Shown: piece by piece, positions 18,622 through 27,567 of the stretch | Layout: each line of letters begins with the position of its first letter | Position numbering within the stretch: the stretch's first letter is position 1 | DNA from: Methylobacterium sp. WL1 | GTDB lineage: Bacteria; Pseudomonadota; Alphaproteobacteria; Rhizobiales; Beijerinckiaceae | Assembly (NCBI RefSeq): GCF_008000895.1 | Contig: NZ_CP042823.1 | Span: forward strand, 3,885,001 to 3,949,000 | DNA length: 64,000 nucleotides | Reading direction: 5' to 3' | Notes under the pieces: model-generated | The model's database searches: none | Seen by the model: only the letters and a program-made list of their open reading frames with translations | Told to the model about the DNA's origin: nothing | Made by a program: the position numbers and the translations under genes

Positions 18622-18801
18622 ATGAGCGCGGGCAAGGACGCGCGGTCCGAGCGCCTGAAGGCGGCACTCCGGGCGAATCTGCGCCGCCGGAAGGCACAGG
18701 ACCGGGGTCGCGCCGAGACCGGGGGCGCCCCCGACGCGGAGCAGCCCGACCCGCCCGAGACCGATTCTGCCGGTCCAGATTCCGACAAATCCGGTCTATA
18801 G
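18622..18801 (+). CDS. Conserved small hypothetical protein upstream of murA
   Basis: 59 aa starting [20 protein letters not shown], then [10 protein letters not shown], with an acidic Asp/Pro-rich tail. A basic amphipathic N-terminal helix with this pattern occurs next to murA in other Rhizobiales (from recollection). AAGGG about 8 nt before ATG 18622; stop TAG at 18799-18801, 85 bp before murA on the same strand. Function unknown; it may bind RNA or ribosomes through the basic helix, which is speculation. Confidence 0.65.
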   Translation: MSAGKDARSERLKAALRANLRRRKAQDRGRAETGGAPDAEQPDPPETDSAGPDSDKSGL

Positions 18802-18886
18802 GGGACGGCCAAGCCTGGACGCCGCGGCGTCCACCAGGAGAACGGCCGGCCGCGCGCCCATCTGGTGCGCCGCCCGAGGACATACG

Positions 18887-20176
18887 ATGGACCGCATTCA
18901 CATCACCGGCGGCGCGCCCCTGAACGGCGTGATCCCGATCTCGGGCGCCAAGAACGCGGCGCTGCCGCTGATGATCGCGAGCCTGCTCACCGGCGAGACG
19001 CTGGAGCTGATCAACGTCCCGCGGCTCGCCGACATCTCCGCGCTGACGCGGATCCTCGGCAATCACGGCGTCGACCACATGGTGGTCGGCAAGCGCCCCG
19101 GGCAGACCACCGAGACCGGCCAGACGATCCGGCTCACCGCCTCGAACGTCATCGATACCACCGCGCCCTACGATCTTGTCTCGACCATGCGGGCGAGCTT
19201 CTGGGTGGTGGCACCGCTGCTGGCCCGGTTCGGCGAGGCCAAGGTCTCGCTGCCGGGCGGCTGTGCCATCGGGACCCGCCCGGTCGACCTGCTGATCACC
19301 GCCCTGGAGAAGCTCGGGGCCGAGATCGAGATCGACGCCGGCTACGTGGTCGCCAAGACCAAGAACGGCCTGCGCGGGGCCGAGATCGCGTTCCCGAAGG
19401 TCACGGTCGGCGGCACGCACGTCGCCCTGATGGCGGCTTCCCTCGCGTACGGCACCACGGTGCTGGAGAACGCCGCCCGGGAGCCCGAGGTGGTCGACCT
19501 CGCCGAATGCCTGAACAAGATGGGCGCCAAGATCCGCGGCGCGGGCACGCCCCGGATCGAGATCGAAGGCGTCGCCCGGCTCAACGGCGCGCGCCATGAG
19601 GTGCTGCCCGACCGGATCGAGACCGGCACCTACGCCATGGCGGTGGCGATGACCGGCGGGGACGTGATCCTCAAGGACACGCGGGCCGAGCTGCTGCACT
19701 CGGCGCTCGACGTCCTGTCGACCACGGGGGCCGAGATCAGCCAAGTCGAGGGGGGCATCCGCGTGCGCCGCAACGGCGGCGGCATCGCGGCCGTCGACGT
19801 GACCACCGATCCGTTCCCGGGCTTCCCCACCGACCTGCAGGCGCAGTTCATGGCGCTGATGACGCTGGCCAAGGGCCAGTCGCACATCCGCGAGACGATC
19901 TTCGAGAACCGGTTCATGCACGTGCAGGAGCTGGCCCGCCTCGGCGCGAAGATCCGCCTCGAGGGTGACCTCGCCATCGTCGAGGGCGTCGACCGGCTCA
20001 AGGGCGCGCCGGTGATGGCGACCGACCTGCGCGCCTCCGTCTCCCTGGTGATCGCGGGCCTCGCCGCCGAGGGCGAGACCCAGATCAACCGGGTCTACCA
20101 CCTCGACCGCGGCTTCGAGGCGCTGGAAGCCAAGCTCGGGCGCTGCGGCGCGCAGATTGAGCGCGTGCGGGTTTGA
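18887..20176 (+). CDS. murA: UDP-N-acetylglucosamine 1-carboxyvinyltransferase
   Basis: First committed step of peptidoglycan synthesis (enolpyruvyl transfer from PEP; fosfomycin target). The N-terminal [15 protein letters not shown] and the catalytic Cys126 in [12 protein letters not shown] are intact, so a fosfomycin-sensitive-type active site is expected. 429 aa, typical. GAGGA precedes ATG 18887. The gene heads the murA-DUF2948-hisD-UPF0262-LMWP order seen across Rhizobiales. Confidence 0.97.
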   Translation: MDRIHITGGAPLNGVIPISGAKNAALPLMIASLLTGETLELINVPRLADISALTRILGNHGVDHMVVGKRPGQTTETGQTIRLTASNVIDTTAPYDLVSTMRASFWVVAPLLARFGEAKVSLPGGCAIGTRPVDLLITALEKLGAEIEIDAGYVVAKTKNGLRGAEIAFPKVTVGGTHVALMAASLAYGTTVLENAAREPEVVDLAECLNKMGAKIRGAGTPRIEIEGVARLNGARHEVLPDRIETGTYAMAVAMTGGDVILKDTRAELLHSALDVLSTTGAEISQVEGGIRVRRNGGGIAAVDVTTDPFPGFPTDLQAQFMALMTLAKGQSHIRETIFENRFMHVQELARLGAKIRLEGDLAIVEGVDRLKGAPVMATDLRASVSLVIAGLAAEGETQINRVYHLDRGFEALEAKLGRCGAQIERVRV

Positions 20177-20214
20177 CGCCAATCTGAGTTCGGCCGAGCG
20201 CGCCTTACCGGCCC

Positions 20215-20290
20215 GAGCCCCCCGGTCCCAGCCTGGGAACGGGCTTGGACCGGGGGGCTCGCTGTGCCCTCGTGGTATTCGGGGCACAGC
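20215..20290 (+). terminator. Tandem hairpins downstream of murA
   Basis: First stem-loop 20215-20260: perfect 14-bp arms GAGCCCCCCGGTCC/GGACCGGGGGGCTC, 18-nt loop. It is immediately followed by a second at 20261-20290: 9-bp arms GCTGTGCCC/GGGCACAGC, 12-nt loop. No U-tract, but strong enough to separate murA from downstream genes. Confidence 0.65.
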
Positions 20291-20406
20291 ATCCTCGGTC
20301 GGAGGTGCCGCTGCGAGCCTGGTGTGGCCGGGTCGCGAAGGCTCCTTCGGCTCGTCGGCACTCGTGCTGAGCACGATGCCGTCGATCCGCTCACCGGAGT
20401 GGTCGG

Positions 20407-20811
20407 ATGATGCAGATGGAGACCGTCTCCACTCGGCTTACCGAGACGGTCGAGGACGTCAGATCGATCCGCATGGCTGACGATCACCGTTGGGCGCTCG
20501 CGGAGATCGATCGCTACGTCGCCGAGGAGCCTGCCGTCGGGACACCCGACGGCAATCGGTTCGAGGTTCTCTCCATCTTGATCGCAGCCTACGAAGAGCA
20601 GACCTTCCCGATCGCCGAGGCCGATCCGATCGAGATCCTGCAGTTCGCCTTCGCCGCTATGGGCCACGCGCAGGCGGAGCTGGGGCACCCGCTCGGCTCG
20701 CGGGCATGCGCATCGGAGATCCTGAGCCGGAAAAGCCCCCTCACCCTCGCCCGGATCCGCATCATCAGCGAGGCCTGGCATCTGCCGATCGCGGTGCTGG
20801 CGGCGCCCTAG
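20407..20811 (+). CDS. HigA-like antitoxin/transcriptional regulator, no toxin partner
   Basis: 134 aa resembling the HigA-type antitoxin layout: an acidic N-terminal half (ALAEIDRYVAEEP then FEVLSILIAAYEEQTFPI) and a C-terminal helix-turn-helix of the Xre type (ASEILSRKSPLTLARIRII, then WHLPIAVL). Start ATG 20407; ATGs at 20410 and 20416 are also in frame. No HigB/RelE-like ORF lies upstream or downstream, so it is either an orphan regulator or the remnant of a toxin-antitoxin pair. It interrupts the usual murA-DUF2948 adjacency. Confidence 0.7.
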   Translation: MMQMETVSTRLTETVEDVRSIRMADDHRWALAEIDRYVAEEPAVGTPDGNRFEVLSILIAAYEEQTFPIAEADPIEILQFAFAAMGHAQAELGHPLGSRACASEILSRKSPLTLARIRIISEAWHLPIAVLAAP

Positions 20812-20841
20812 CGTCTCGACGGCGGCGCCGCCTGAAGTCCG

Positions 20842-21262
20842 TCAGCCCTCGATCGGCCCAAGCGCGTACCCGAAGCCGGGCATCTCACAGCAGCCGGACG
20901 CGGCGGGACGAGCTCGGCTGTCAACCCCGGCCGTGATGCAGAGGCCGACGCTGCGCCAGCGCCGGTCGTAGCGCGGCCGATCGTCCTCCTCGTCCGGCGG
21001 CGGCGGCGGCGGGCGCCGACGCGGGCGGTCGTCATCGTCGTAGGGCGGCGGTGGAGGCGGTGGCCGGCGGCGCCAATCGTCCCGGCGGCGGCGGGGGTGG
21101 CGGGGGTGGCCGGCGGCGACGGTCGTATTCGTAGCGATCCGGTCCAGGGCGGCCGAACACGTAGACATCCGCGTCGGGACCGACCTGCGCGCGCACCGGG
21201 GCGGCAAGCAGCGGCGCCAGGGTCAGGGCAGCCAGTGCCGCGAGCGAGATCCGTTTCACCAT
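20842..21262 (-). pseudogene. Exported poly-proline protein, frameshifted
   Basis: Starts at ATG 21262 with a clear signal peptide (ISLAALAALTLAPLLAAPVRA) and continues DADVYVFGRPGPDRYEYD into a proline run. The frame then changes near 21075-21090: the same protein resumes as DDWRRRPPPPPP... with acidic-proline repeats and ends in a Cys-containing domain (SVGLCITAGVDSR, GCCEMPGFGYALGP). Removing one G from the GGG next to the proline-codon run restores one open frame of about 140 aa. Either a sequencing/assembly indel or a slippage-prone contingency tract. Function unknown. Confidence 0.65.
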
Positions 21263-21447
21263 CGTCGTCCTGCCTCGAATCGTCTCGGTCGTCCTGAGGG
21301 CCCCAGGCAGCGTGATGAGGCCGGATGCCACGGCCGGAACCGCCTTCCCGGATGCGGGCGTTGCCCGAACCCGGTCTGGCCGCTACCTACGCCCTGCCGT
21401 GGGGCCGCCGCCGTCGCCCGCGCCTACCTATCCCCGAGGATCCTTTC

Positions 21448-21906
21448 ATGGAGCTGCTCAAGCTCGCCGCCCTCGATACCGAGGATCTGACCGTGATCTC
21501 CGCGCACCTCCAGGACGCGATCCTGCGCCCCGAGGACCTGACCTACCTGAGCGGCGAGCATCGCTTCCTGATGGTCGTACGGCGTTTCGACTGGACGCCC
21601 GACGCCCCGCCGCGGCGGCGGCTGGCCGGCCTGCATGTCGAGCGCGTCCTCAGCGTGAAGACCCGTGGGCTGGCTCCGGGCGACACCACGCCGATGAGCC
21701 TGCTCGCACTCACCTTCGAGGCGACCGACTCGCCGTCGGGCCATATCGACATGGTGTTCTCCGGCGGCGCGGCGGTGCGGCTCGAGGTCGAGTGCATCGA
21801 GGTCCGGATGAAGGATCTCGGTCCGGTCTGGGAGGCGGTCGCCCGCCCCGGCCACGCGATCGACTCGACGACCGATGCGGTGACCGCCCCCGGCCCGGCG
21901 GCCTGA
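21448..21906 (+). CDS. DUF2948 family protein
   Basis: 152 aa, matching the DUF2948 family that lies between murA and hisD in Rhizobiales. It opens MELLKLAALDTEDLTVISAH; other conserved parts are RFDWTPD near residue 48 and the GGAAVRLEVECIEVRMKDLG strand. GAGGA upstream of ATG 21448; longer in-frame starts are unlikely. 19 bp from hisD, so probably co-transcribed. Function unknown. Confidence 0.85.
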   Translation: MELLKLAALDTEDLTVISAHLQDAILRPEDLTYLSGEHRFLMVVRRFDWTPDAPPRRRLAGLHVERVLSVKTRGLAPGDTTPMSLLALTFEATDSPSGHIDMVFSGGAAVRLEVECIEVRMKDLGPVWEAVARPGHAIDSTTDAVTAPGPAA

Positions 21907-21925
21907 GACAGACGAAAGACATCCG

Positions 21926-23221
21926 ATGGTCCGGCTCGACAGCTCAACCCCGAACTTCGCCGCCGATTTCGCGCGGCTGCTCACCCTGAAGCGCGAGATC
22001 GCGGAGGATGTCGACGAGGCGGCGCGCGGCATCATCGGCGAGGTCGTCGCCCGGGGCGACGCCGCCCTGGTCGAGTTCACCCGCCGCTTCGACCGGCTCG
22101 GCGCGGACTTCTCCGCCGAGGCCCTGCGGATCACCGAGGCCGAAATCGATGCGGCCGTGGCGTCCTGCCCGGACGAGGCGATGACGGCGCTGCGCCTCGC
22201 CGCCGAGCGGATCGAGGCGTTCCACGCGCAGCAGAAGCCCCAGGATCATCGGGCAACCGACGCGCTCGGCGTCACCGCCGGCTGGCGCTGGACGGCGCTG
22301 GAATCGGTCGGCCTCTACGTTCCCGGCGGGACGGCGAGCTATCCGTCGTCGGTCCTCATGAACGGCGTGCCGGCGCGGGTGGCGGGGGTGCCGCGGATCG
22401 TCATGGTGGTGCCGACGCCCGACAACATCCTCAATCCCCTGGTGCTGGCCGCAGCCCGCCTGTCCGGGGTCCACGAGGTCTATCGGGTCGGCGGCGCTCA
22501 GGCGGTGGCGGCGCTGGCCTACGGCACCGCGTCCATCGCCCCGGTCGCCAAGATCGTCGGCCCCGGCAACGCCTGGGTGGCCGCGGCCAAGCGCCGGGTG
22601 TTCGGCCAGGTCGGGATCGACATGATCGCCGGCCCGTCCGAGGTGCTGATCCTCGCCGACGGCCATGCCAACCCCGATTGGCTTGCCGCCGACCTCCTGG
22701 CCCAGGCCGAGCACGACACCGCCGCCCAATCGGTGCTGATCACCGACAGCCCGGAACTCGCCGAGGCGGTGGAAGCTGCCGTCGAGCGCGCGCTGACCAC
22801 CCTGCCCCGGGCCGAGATCGCCCGGGCGAGCTGGCGCGATTACGGCGCGATCATCCGGGTCCGGGATTTCGACGAGGCGGTCCCGCTGGTCGACCGGATC
22901 GCCCCCGAGCACCTGGAAATCGAGACCCAGGATGCCGAGGCGCTGTCGGGCAGGATCCGCAACGCCGGCGCGATCTTCCTCGGCTCCCACACCCCGGAGG
23001 CGATCGGCGACTATGTCGGCGGCCCGAATCACGTGCTGCCCACCGCCCGCTCGGCCCGGTTCTCCTCGGGCCTCGGCGTCCTGGATTTCATGAAACGAAC
23101 CACCATCCTGGCCTGCACGCCGGAGAGCTTGCGGGCGCTGGGCGCGGCAGCGATAACGCTCGGCCGGTCGGAGGGTCTGGAGGGTCATGCCCGCTCCGTC
23201 GCGATCCGGTTGAACTTGTGA
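21926..23221 (+). CDS. hisD: Histidinol dehydrogenase
   Basis: Zn-dependent NAD+ enzyme for the last two oxidations of histidine synthesis. Conserved blocks: [62 protein letters not shown], and IAPEHLEI containing the His involved in catalysis. 431 aa, normal length. Other his genes are elsewhere; the neighbourhood is the conserved hisD-UPF0262 arrangement. Confidence 0.97.
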   Translation: MVRLDSSTPNFAADFARLLTLKREIAEDVDEAARGIIGEVVARGDAALVEFTRRFDRLGADFSAEALRITEAEIDAAVASCPDEAMTALRLAAERIEAFHAQQKPQDHRATDALGVTAGWRWTALESVGLYVPGGTASYPSSVLMNGVPARVAGVPRIVMVVPTPDNILNPLVLAAARLSGVHEVYRVGGAQAVAALAYGTASIAPVAKIVGPGNAWVAAAKRRVFGQVGIDMIAGPSEVLILADGHANPDWLAADLLAQAEHDTAAQSVLITDSPELAEAVEAAVERALTTLPRAEIARASWRDYGAIIRVRDFDEAVPLVDRIAPEHLEIETQDAEALSGRIRNAGAIFLGSHTPEAIGDYVGGPNHVLPTARSARFSSGLGVLDFMKRTTILACTPESLRALGAAAITLGRSEGLEGHARSVAIRLNL

Positions 23222-23231
23222 GGTCTTGGGG

Positions 23232-23714
23232 ATGGCCGAGAAGCAGCGCGGGCCGAACCGCCTCGCCAAGGTAAGCCTGGACGAGGCATCCATCGCCCGC
23301 GGCAACCCGGATCAGGAGCACGAACGGGCGATCGCGCTATTCGACATCCTGGAGGACAACGTCTTCGCGATTCCGGGCCGCGAGGGGCCCTACATGCTGA
23401 CGCTCGGCCTCGTCGAGAACAAACTGTCCTTCGCGATCAGCACGGTGGACGGCGAGCCGGTGATGACGCACCTCCTGTCGCTGACGCCGTTCCGGCGGGT
23501 GATCCGCGACTACGAGATGATCTGCGAGAGCTACTACAACGCGATCCGTACCGCCTCGCCGTCGCAAATCGAGGCGATCGACATGGGCCGGCGCGGCCTG
23601 CACAACGAAGCGTCGGACACGCTCAAGCAGCGCCTCGACGGCAAGGTCGACCTCGACCACGACACGGCGCGCCGCCTGTTCACGCTGATCTTCGCCCTGC
23701 ACTGGAAGGGCTAG
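23232..23714 (+). CDS. UPF0262 family protein
   Basis: 160 aa, matching the alphaproteobacterial UPF0262 family (motifs [57 protein letters not shown]). Starts at ATG 23232, 10 bp after hisD; a TTG two codons earlier is less likely. No function is established for the family; co-occurrence with hisD is conserved. Confidence 0.9.
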   Translation: MAEKQRGPNRLAKVSLDEASIARGNPDQEHERAIALFDILEDNVFAIPGREGPYMLTLGLVENKLSFAISTVDGEPVMTHLLSLTPFRRVIRDYEMICESYYNAIRTASPSQIEAIDMGRRGLHNEASDTLKQRLDGKVDLDHDTARRLFTLIFALHWKG

Positions 23715-23738
23715 GGCGCCGTCCGGCCCCGAACGGCG

Positions 23739-24209
23739 ATGGTTGAGCCTTTCCCCGAGATCGCCCCGAAGAAGCGGCGGGTCCAGTCGGTCCTGTTCAT
23801 GTGCAACTTCAATGCGGTGCGCTCGGCCGCGGCCGAGGCGATCGCACGGGCCTATTTCGGCAAATCCACCTACGTGCAGTCGGCCGGCGTGCGCTCGGGC
23901 GAGCCCACCGATCCGTTCATGGTCGCGGCGCTCGACGAGGTCGGCATCGACGCGAGCCGGCATCGCCCCCGCACCGTCGAGCAATTGGAGGATTGGGAAG
24001 GGCTGAACTTCGACCTGATCATCACCCTCTCGCCGGAGGCGCACCACCGGGCCCTCGACCTGACCCACACGCTCGCGGCCGATGTCGAGTACTGGCCGAC
24101 GCCGGACCCGACCCTGTTGCAGGACGCCTCCCGGGAGCAGCGCCTGGACGCCTACCGGGACGTGCGCGACGGGCTCACCCGGCGCATCAAGGCGCGGCTG
24201 AAGGGCTAG
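23739..24209 (+). CDS. Low-molecular-weight protein-tyrosine-phosphatase/arsenate reductase family protein
   Basis: 156 aa with an LMW-PTP fold. The P-loop C-x5-R is present as Cys22 to Arg28 in FMCNFNAVRSA, replacing the canonical CxGNxCRS, and the acid loop contains DP (WPTPDPT). 24 bp after UPF0262, same operon. Could be a protein phosphatase or an arsenate-reductase-like enzyme; the lack of the extra cysteines typical of ArsC favours phosphatase. The end overlaps the convergent DUF1203 gene by 23 bp. Confidence 0.85.
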   Translation: MVEPFPEIAPKKRRVQSVLFMCNFNAVRSAAAEAIARAYFGKSTYVQSAGVRSGEPTDPFMVAALDEVGIDASRHRPRTVEQLEDWEGLNFDLIITLSPEAHHRALDLTHTLAADVEYWPTPDPTLLQDASREQRLDAYRDVRDGLTRRIKARLKG

Positions 24210-24687
24210 CCGTCATCCGCTCGACCCGCGACAGCAGGCAGCCGGGCCGCGCGGTGTGGACGTTGACGAAGGCCGTGCGCGGATCGCCGAGGGCGCGCAG
24301 CAGCGGCGCGTCGATCTCGGCACCGGGACAGACGTGGCCGAGATCGTACAGGCAGAGATCCGCCGCGTCGTAGGCCCGGACCGACACCAGGGTGTTGGCG
24401 CGGAGGATCGGTGCGACGACATCCGCCGTGACGAAGCTTCCACAGGACCGCGCGTGCAGGAAGATCGGGCTCGGGGCCCAGTAGATGCCGCGCGGACGCC
24501 CAAAATCGTAGGACCCGAGCAGCATCGGCTCGCCTGGATCGGCGCAGCACAGGCATTGCCGACAGGGAAACCCGCTGGAGTCGGTCGCCGTGACCGTCCG
24601 CACCGGGTTATCGAAATCGTCGCGCCCGCTCCGGCGGAAGCGCTCCGCGATCTCGGTGCCGATCGGCACGCAGCGGTATCGGGTCAT
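24187..24687 (-). CDS. DUF1203 domain protein
   Basis: 166 aa. The family pattern is visible: FPCRQCLCCADPGEPMLLGSYDF, APSPIFLHARSC, and a C-terminal AFVNVHTARPGC block, with several cysteines that could bind a metal or form disulfides. AGGAG upstream of ATG 24687. DUF1203 proteins are cytoplasmic and uncharacterised. Confidence 0.85.
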   Translation of the reverse strand: MTRYRCVPIGTEIAERFRRSGRDDFDNPVRTVTATDSSGFPCRQCLCCADPGEPMLLGSYDFGRPRGIYWAPSPIFLHARSCGSFVTADVVAPILRANTLVSVRAYDAADLCLYDLGHVCPGAEIDAPLLRALGDPRTAFVNVHTARPGCLLSRVERMTASPSAAP

Positions 24688-24914
24688 GAGGCTCTCCTGG
24701 TCCTCGGAAACCGTGCCGGCTCCGGGGGAGAGAAAGCGTCCCGCTCCTTGCTGCCGATGTCAGGCCGAGCGGGCAAGCAGCACCGGACCCCCATGCCACG
24801 CCTCTGACACTTCCTGCGACATGTAACATCGTACAAGTCATTCAAAATGCGCAATGTTTCGCAAATCTCTCCAACCGTATATGCTCACAAATCGTATTGT
24901 TCCGGGAAAATTCC

Positions 24915-25358
24915 ATGTCGTGCGCTCGAATTGCTGCAGCCTCTGTCTGCGCATTTATTTCTCAATGCGGGCCATCACTTGCTCAGTGGAGCGCTTCGGG
25001 CGGATTGTTGAATGTATCGATCACGAAAAGCTGCTCTGAGACGTCCGGTAATATCGTGACGTCCAAATCCGACGGCCTTTTCCTGTGTCCGACCCGGATC
25101 AGTCTGGTCGAGTCCCAGGTCAACGGCGCCAGTCACTTCTACATCGTCCATGCCTATGGCCTTCTCGCCATCCGAAACAACTCGGAACGGCTGGCAGATT
25201 GCTGGGCGGCCCATCAACTCGCCAACGCGCCCAACGGCCTGCACTACATCAAGCAGTGGATCACGCACTGGAGCAATTACGGTGTGACCCAGTCGACGTT
25301 CGGCACGCCTGCACAGAGGATCGCCAATGTCCGGTCGTGCTGCGCCTGCGGTATCTAG
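24915..25358 (+). CDS. Hypothetical exported cysteine-rich protein in lower-GC DNA
   Basis: 147 aa. ATG 24915 gives a plausible signal peptide (ARIAAASVCAFISQCGPSLAQ). The mature protein carries about six cysteines, including a CCAC cluster near the C-terminus, and no recognised domain. DNA from about 24810 to 25060 is visibly AT-richer than its surroundings, which may indicate acquisition or a promoter-rich segment. Orphan; function unknown. Confidence 0.55.
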   Translation: MSCARIAAASVCAFISQCGPSLAQWSASGGLLNVSITKSCSETSGNIVTSKSDGLFLCPTRISLVESQVNGASHFYIVHAYGLLAIRNNSERLADCWAAHQLANAPNGLHYIKQWITHWSNYGVTQSTFGTPAQRIANVRSCCACGI

Positions 25359-25439
25359 CGTCCCAACGCCCTGCCCGGCCCCGGACGCCGGCGTGAGCGA
25401 TTACTGGGTGGATCTCCGAGCGGCGCCGGATCCAACCCA

Positions 25440-25757
25440 TCACCCCCGGCTGCTGATCAGCCAGGCCCGGAAACGGCCGGCGAGCATCGGCCGGGCTCGG
25501 GCGACGTCGTCGCCGTCGAGAAGCGGTGAACGCGCCAGGGCTGCGAGGTAGGCGTCCTCGGCACTGCGGCAGGCCCGGAACGCGGAATCCGCAGCGAGAT
25601 CAGGGTCCGTAAGCGCGGCCTGGATCTGGAAGTTGCGGCTAAGACACTCGCGCCAGCCGGCGTGGCGGATCTCGGTCTCGCCGCCAGCGCGCACAGGCCC
25701 GGAGGCGAGCAGCATTGCAGCCAGCAGCAAGGGCGATGCGAGAGAGGCAGGTGACAT
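25440..25757 (-). CDS. Hypothetical small exported protein
   Basis: 105 aa with a signal peptide (ASLASPLLLAAMLLASGPVRA) and a helical mature domain with two cysteines (WRECLSRN, FRACRSAEDAY). No named family recognised. ATG 25757. Confidence 0.6.
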   Translation of the reverse strand: MSPASLASPLLLAAMLLASGPVRAGGETEIRHAGWRECLSRNFQIQAALTDPDLAADSAFRACRSAEDAYLAALARSPLLDGDDVARARPMLAGRFRAWLISSRG

Positions 25758-25884
25758 GGATCGGGCACTCGGTCCGGAGACAGGGTGACGCCGACAAGGT
25801 TAGCGGGAGCTTACGATCAGATGAAAATCCGGCTGTCCGGATGTGTCCCGCGAATGGCCGACGCGGTGCGCAGGACCGGGCCGA

Positions 25885-26577
25885 TCAGCGGTTGGCGGTG
25901 GTGACCGGCGAGGTGACGCCGCCGAGCGAGACCCACGCGGTCGCGTCCTGGCTCTCGCGCTTGATGAACACGTAGCCGGTCTTGTGCCACGGCACGATCG
26001 CGTTGGTCTTGTTGTCGAGGACCAGGTCGCCGCGGTCGGTGATCAGGGTCAGGACGGCGTGGCCCTCGCCCTTCTCGTCGATCACCACGGTCATGCGCAT
26101 CGCCCGGCGGGACAGCCCGGCCTCGGCCAGCAGGTGGCGCTTGAGCAGCTGGAAGTCCTCGCAGTCGCCGATGCCGTCCTCGGCCAGGTCCCAGCGGTCG
26201 GCGACGTGGAGGTGCTCCATGTCGGTCTTCGGCTCGACCGACTTGTTCACCCGGCGGTTGACCGAGACGATGGCGGCCCAGACCGCCGGGGTCAGGGTGA
26301 TGCGCGCCGGCTCGCTCCGGTCCACGGCGCATTCCGCCGCGTAGGACTGGCAGAACGTCACCCAGGCTGCGATCGGCCGCGCCGCGCCCTGGGGCTCGGC
26401 CCCGATCTGCGGGGACGGCAGGCTGGCGAAGGTCTGGGCCTGCACCGTACCGGCGCCGAGCCCGGCGAAGCACAGGGCCGCCCAGGCGAAGCCGGCCAGG
26501 ACGCGACGGCTGCGAGCCACCCGACGCAGCGCAGAGCTGGGAACCGAACTCTGCACCATGGAACCCGCGAACCGCAT
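25885..26577 (-). CDS. Transglutaminase-like cysteine proteinase (BTLCP, peptidase C93, LapG-like)
   Basis: Periplasmic cysteine protease family that includes LapG, which releases large surface adhesins. After a signal peptide (VLAGFAWAALCFAGLGAGTVQAQ), the catalytic triad appears as Cys139 in DGIGDCEDF, His173 in GEGHAVLT and Asp188 in DLVLDNKTN, in the correct order and spacing. About 230 aa from ATG 26577 (or ATG 26559). No LapD- or adhesin-like gene is adjacent. Two CtrA-type boxes lie immediately upstream. Confidence 0.88.
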   Translation of the reverse strand: MRFAGSMVQSSVPSSALRRVARSRRVLAGFAWAALCFAGLGAGTVQAQTFASLPSPQIGAEPQGAARPIAAWVTFCQSYAAECAVDRSEPARITLTPAVWAAIVSVNRRVNKSVEPKTDMEHLHVADRWDLAEDGIGDCEDFQLLKRHLLAEAGLSRRAMRMTVVIDEKGEGHAVLTLITDRGDLVLDNKTNAIVPWHKTGYVFIKRESQDATAWVSLGGVTSPVTTANR

Positions 26578-26593
26578 CGCCGTGACCCAACCG

Positions 26594-26609
26594 TTAAGCT
26601 CTCGTTAAC
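26594..26609. promoter_or_regulatory. CtrA-type box 1
   Basis: TTAA (26594-26597), seven bases, TTAAC (26605-26609): exact match to the alphaproteobacterial CtrA consensus TTAA-N7-TTAAC. It lies 17 bp from the BTLCP start codon, so it may act in the 5' UTR or as a repressor site. Binding is inferred. Confidence 0.5.
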
Positions 26610-26648
26610 GAAAGCTCTCACGCCGGGGGCCCGGCGGCAATCGGCGGA

Positions 26649-26663
26649 TTAACAAAAGGTTAA
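26649..26663. promoter_or_regulatory. CtrA-type box 2
   Basis: TTAA (26649-26652), seven bases, TTAA (26660-26663), 55 bp from box 1 and 177 bp before the divergent cytochrome gene. Two such matches in a GC-rich 262-bp spacer are unlikely by chance. Confidence 0.5.
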
Positions 26664-26839
26664 TGCTGTGCGCAACGCGGATGACGTAGGAATTCTCCGA
26701 CCTGTGGCGCCCTTGCCTGCAGGTCGGAGAGACCCGCGCGAAAACGTGAAGATGTCCAACGGCATTCGCGAGCCGTGAGCGCCGTTGTCCACCGCCGCCA
26801 CCTGAAGAACCGGAACGCTAGGGCGGCTGGAGGAACGAC

Positions 26840-27421
26840 ATGCGGTGCACAACTGATGCGCTCGCGGCGCTCGCAGTCGCGGGGCTGGTGATCGGGACCC
26901 TGGGGGCGGCTCCGGCCTCGGCCGCCAACCCGGACACCCCATCGCCCCCGCAGACGAGCCCCGGCGACCTCAAGAGCGACGGCCCGACGCAGCCGGCCAA
27001 GGTCCAGGACGGCCAGTACACCGACAAGAACGGCGATCCGACCTATCACGTCACCGACGGCGGCAAGAAGGTCGATTGGTACACGATGTCGGGGTACCTG
27101 CGGTACAACGCCAACTGCATCGTCTGCCACGGCCCGGACGGCATGGGCTCGACCTATGCGCCCTCCCTGGTCGATGCGCTCAAGGGCATGGACTACGCGC
27201 ACTTCGCCGGCATCATCACCGGCGGCAAGAAGGACGTGAACGCCTCCCAGGAACTGGTCATGCCGGCGTTCGGGGATAACCGGAACGTCATGTGCTACAT
27301 GCCGGACATCTACACGTATCTGCGCGCCCGCGCGGATGGCGTGGTCGGGCGCAACCGCCCGGCCGATCACGAGGCGAAACCCGCTGCCTTCACGAAGGCG
27401 GAAGATGTCTGCATGAAGTGA
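26840..27421 (+). CDS. Four-cysteine c-type cytochrome, methanol-metabolism-related type
   Basis: 193-aa periplasmic cytochrome c. Signal peptide to about residue 29 (TLGAAPASAAN). One heme site, C93-I-V-C96-H97, with Met141 in MPAFG as likely sixth ligand; two extra cysteines (C152 in MCYMPDIY and C191 near the C-terminus) could form a disulfide. This pattern matches the '4cys' cytochrome family found near methanol oxidation genes in methylotrophs, though no methanol dehydrogenase gene is in the window. GGAGGAA ahead of ATG 26840. Confidence 0.85.
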   Translation: MRCTTDALAALAVAGLVIGTLGAAPASAANPDTPSPPQTSPGDLKSDGPTQPAKVQDGQYTDKNGDPTYHVTDGGKKVDWYTMSGYLRYNANCIVCHGPDGMGSTYAPSLVDALKGMDYAHFAGIITGGKKDVNASQELVMPAFGDNRNVMCYMPDIYTYLRARADGVVGRNRPADHEAKPAAFTKAEDVCMK

Positions 27422-27567
27422 GCGGCGCCGCGTTTCCACGCGGGTCAGGGCCTCCCAGAGAGACGGCGCAACGCCCCGTTGCGCCGTTCGGTTGTGCACG
27501 ACATACTCCGCGCAAGACTCTGAAGAGCGAGGCAAAGCTCGCCGAAGGGGGTGTGAGGGGGTGGAAC

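Noticed and set aside
18549..18626. Small ORF overlapping the start of the 59-aa gene
   Set aside because: 25 codons, Arg/Ser-rich, no ribosome site; likely chance.
27292..27567. Upstream extension of the FIST protein
   Set aside because: Overlaps the cytochrome 3' end; composition not protein-like; GTG 27568 has a good ribosome site.
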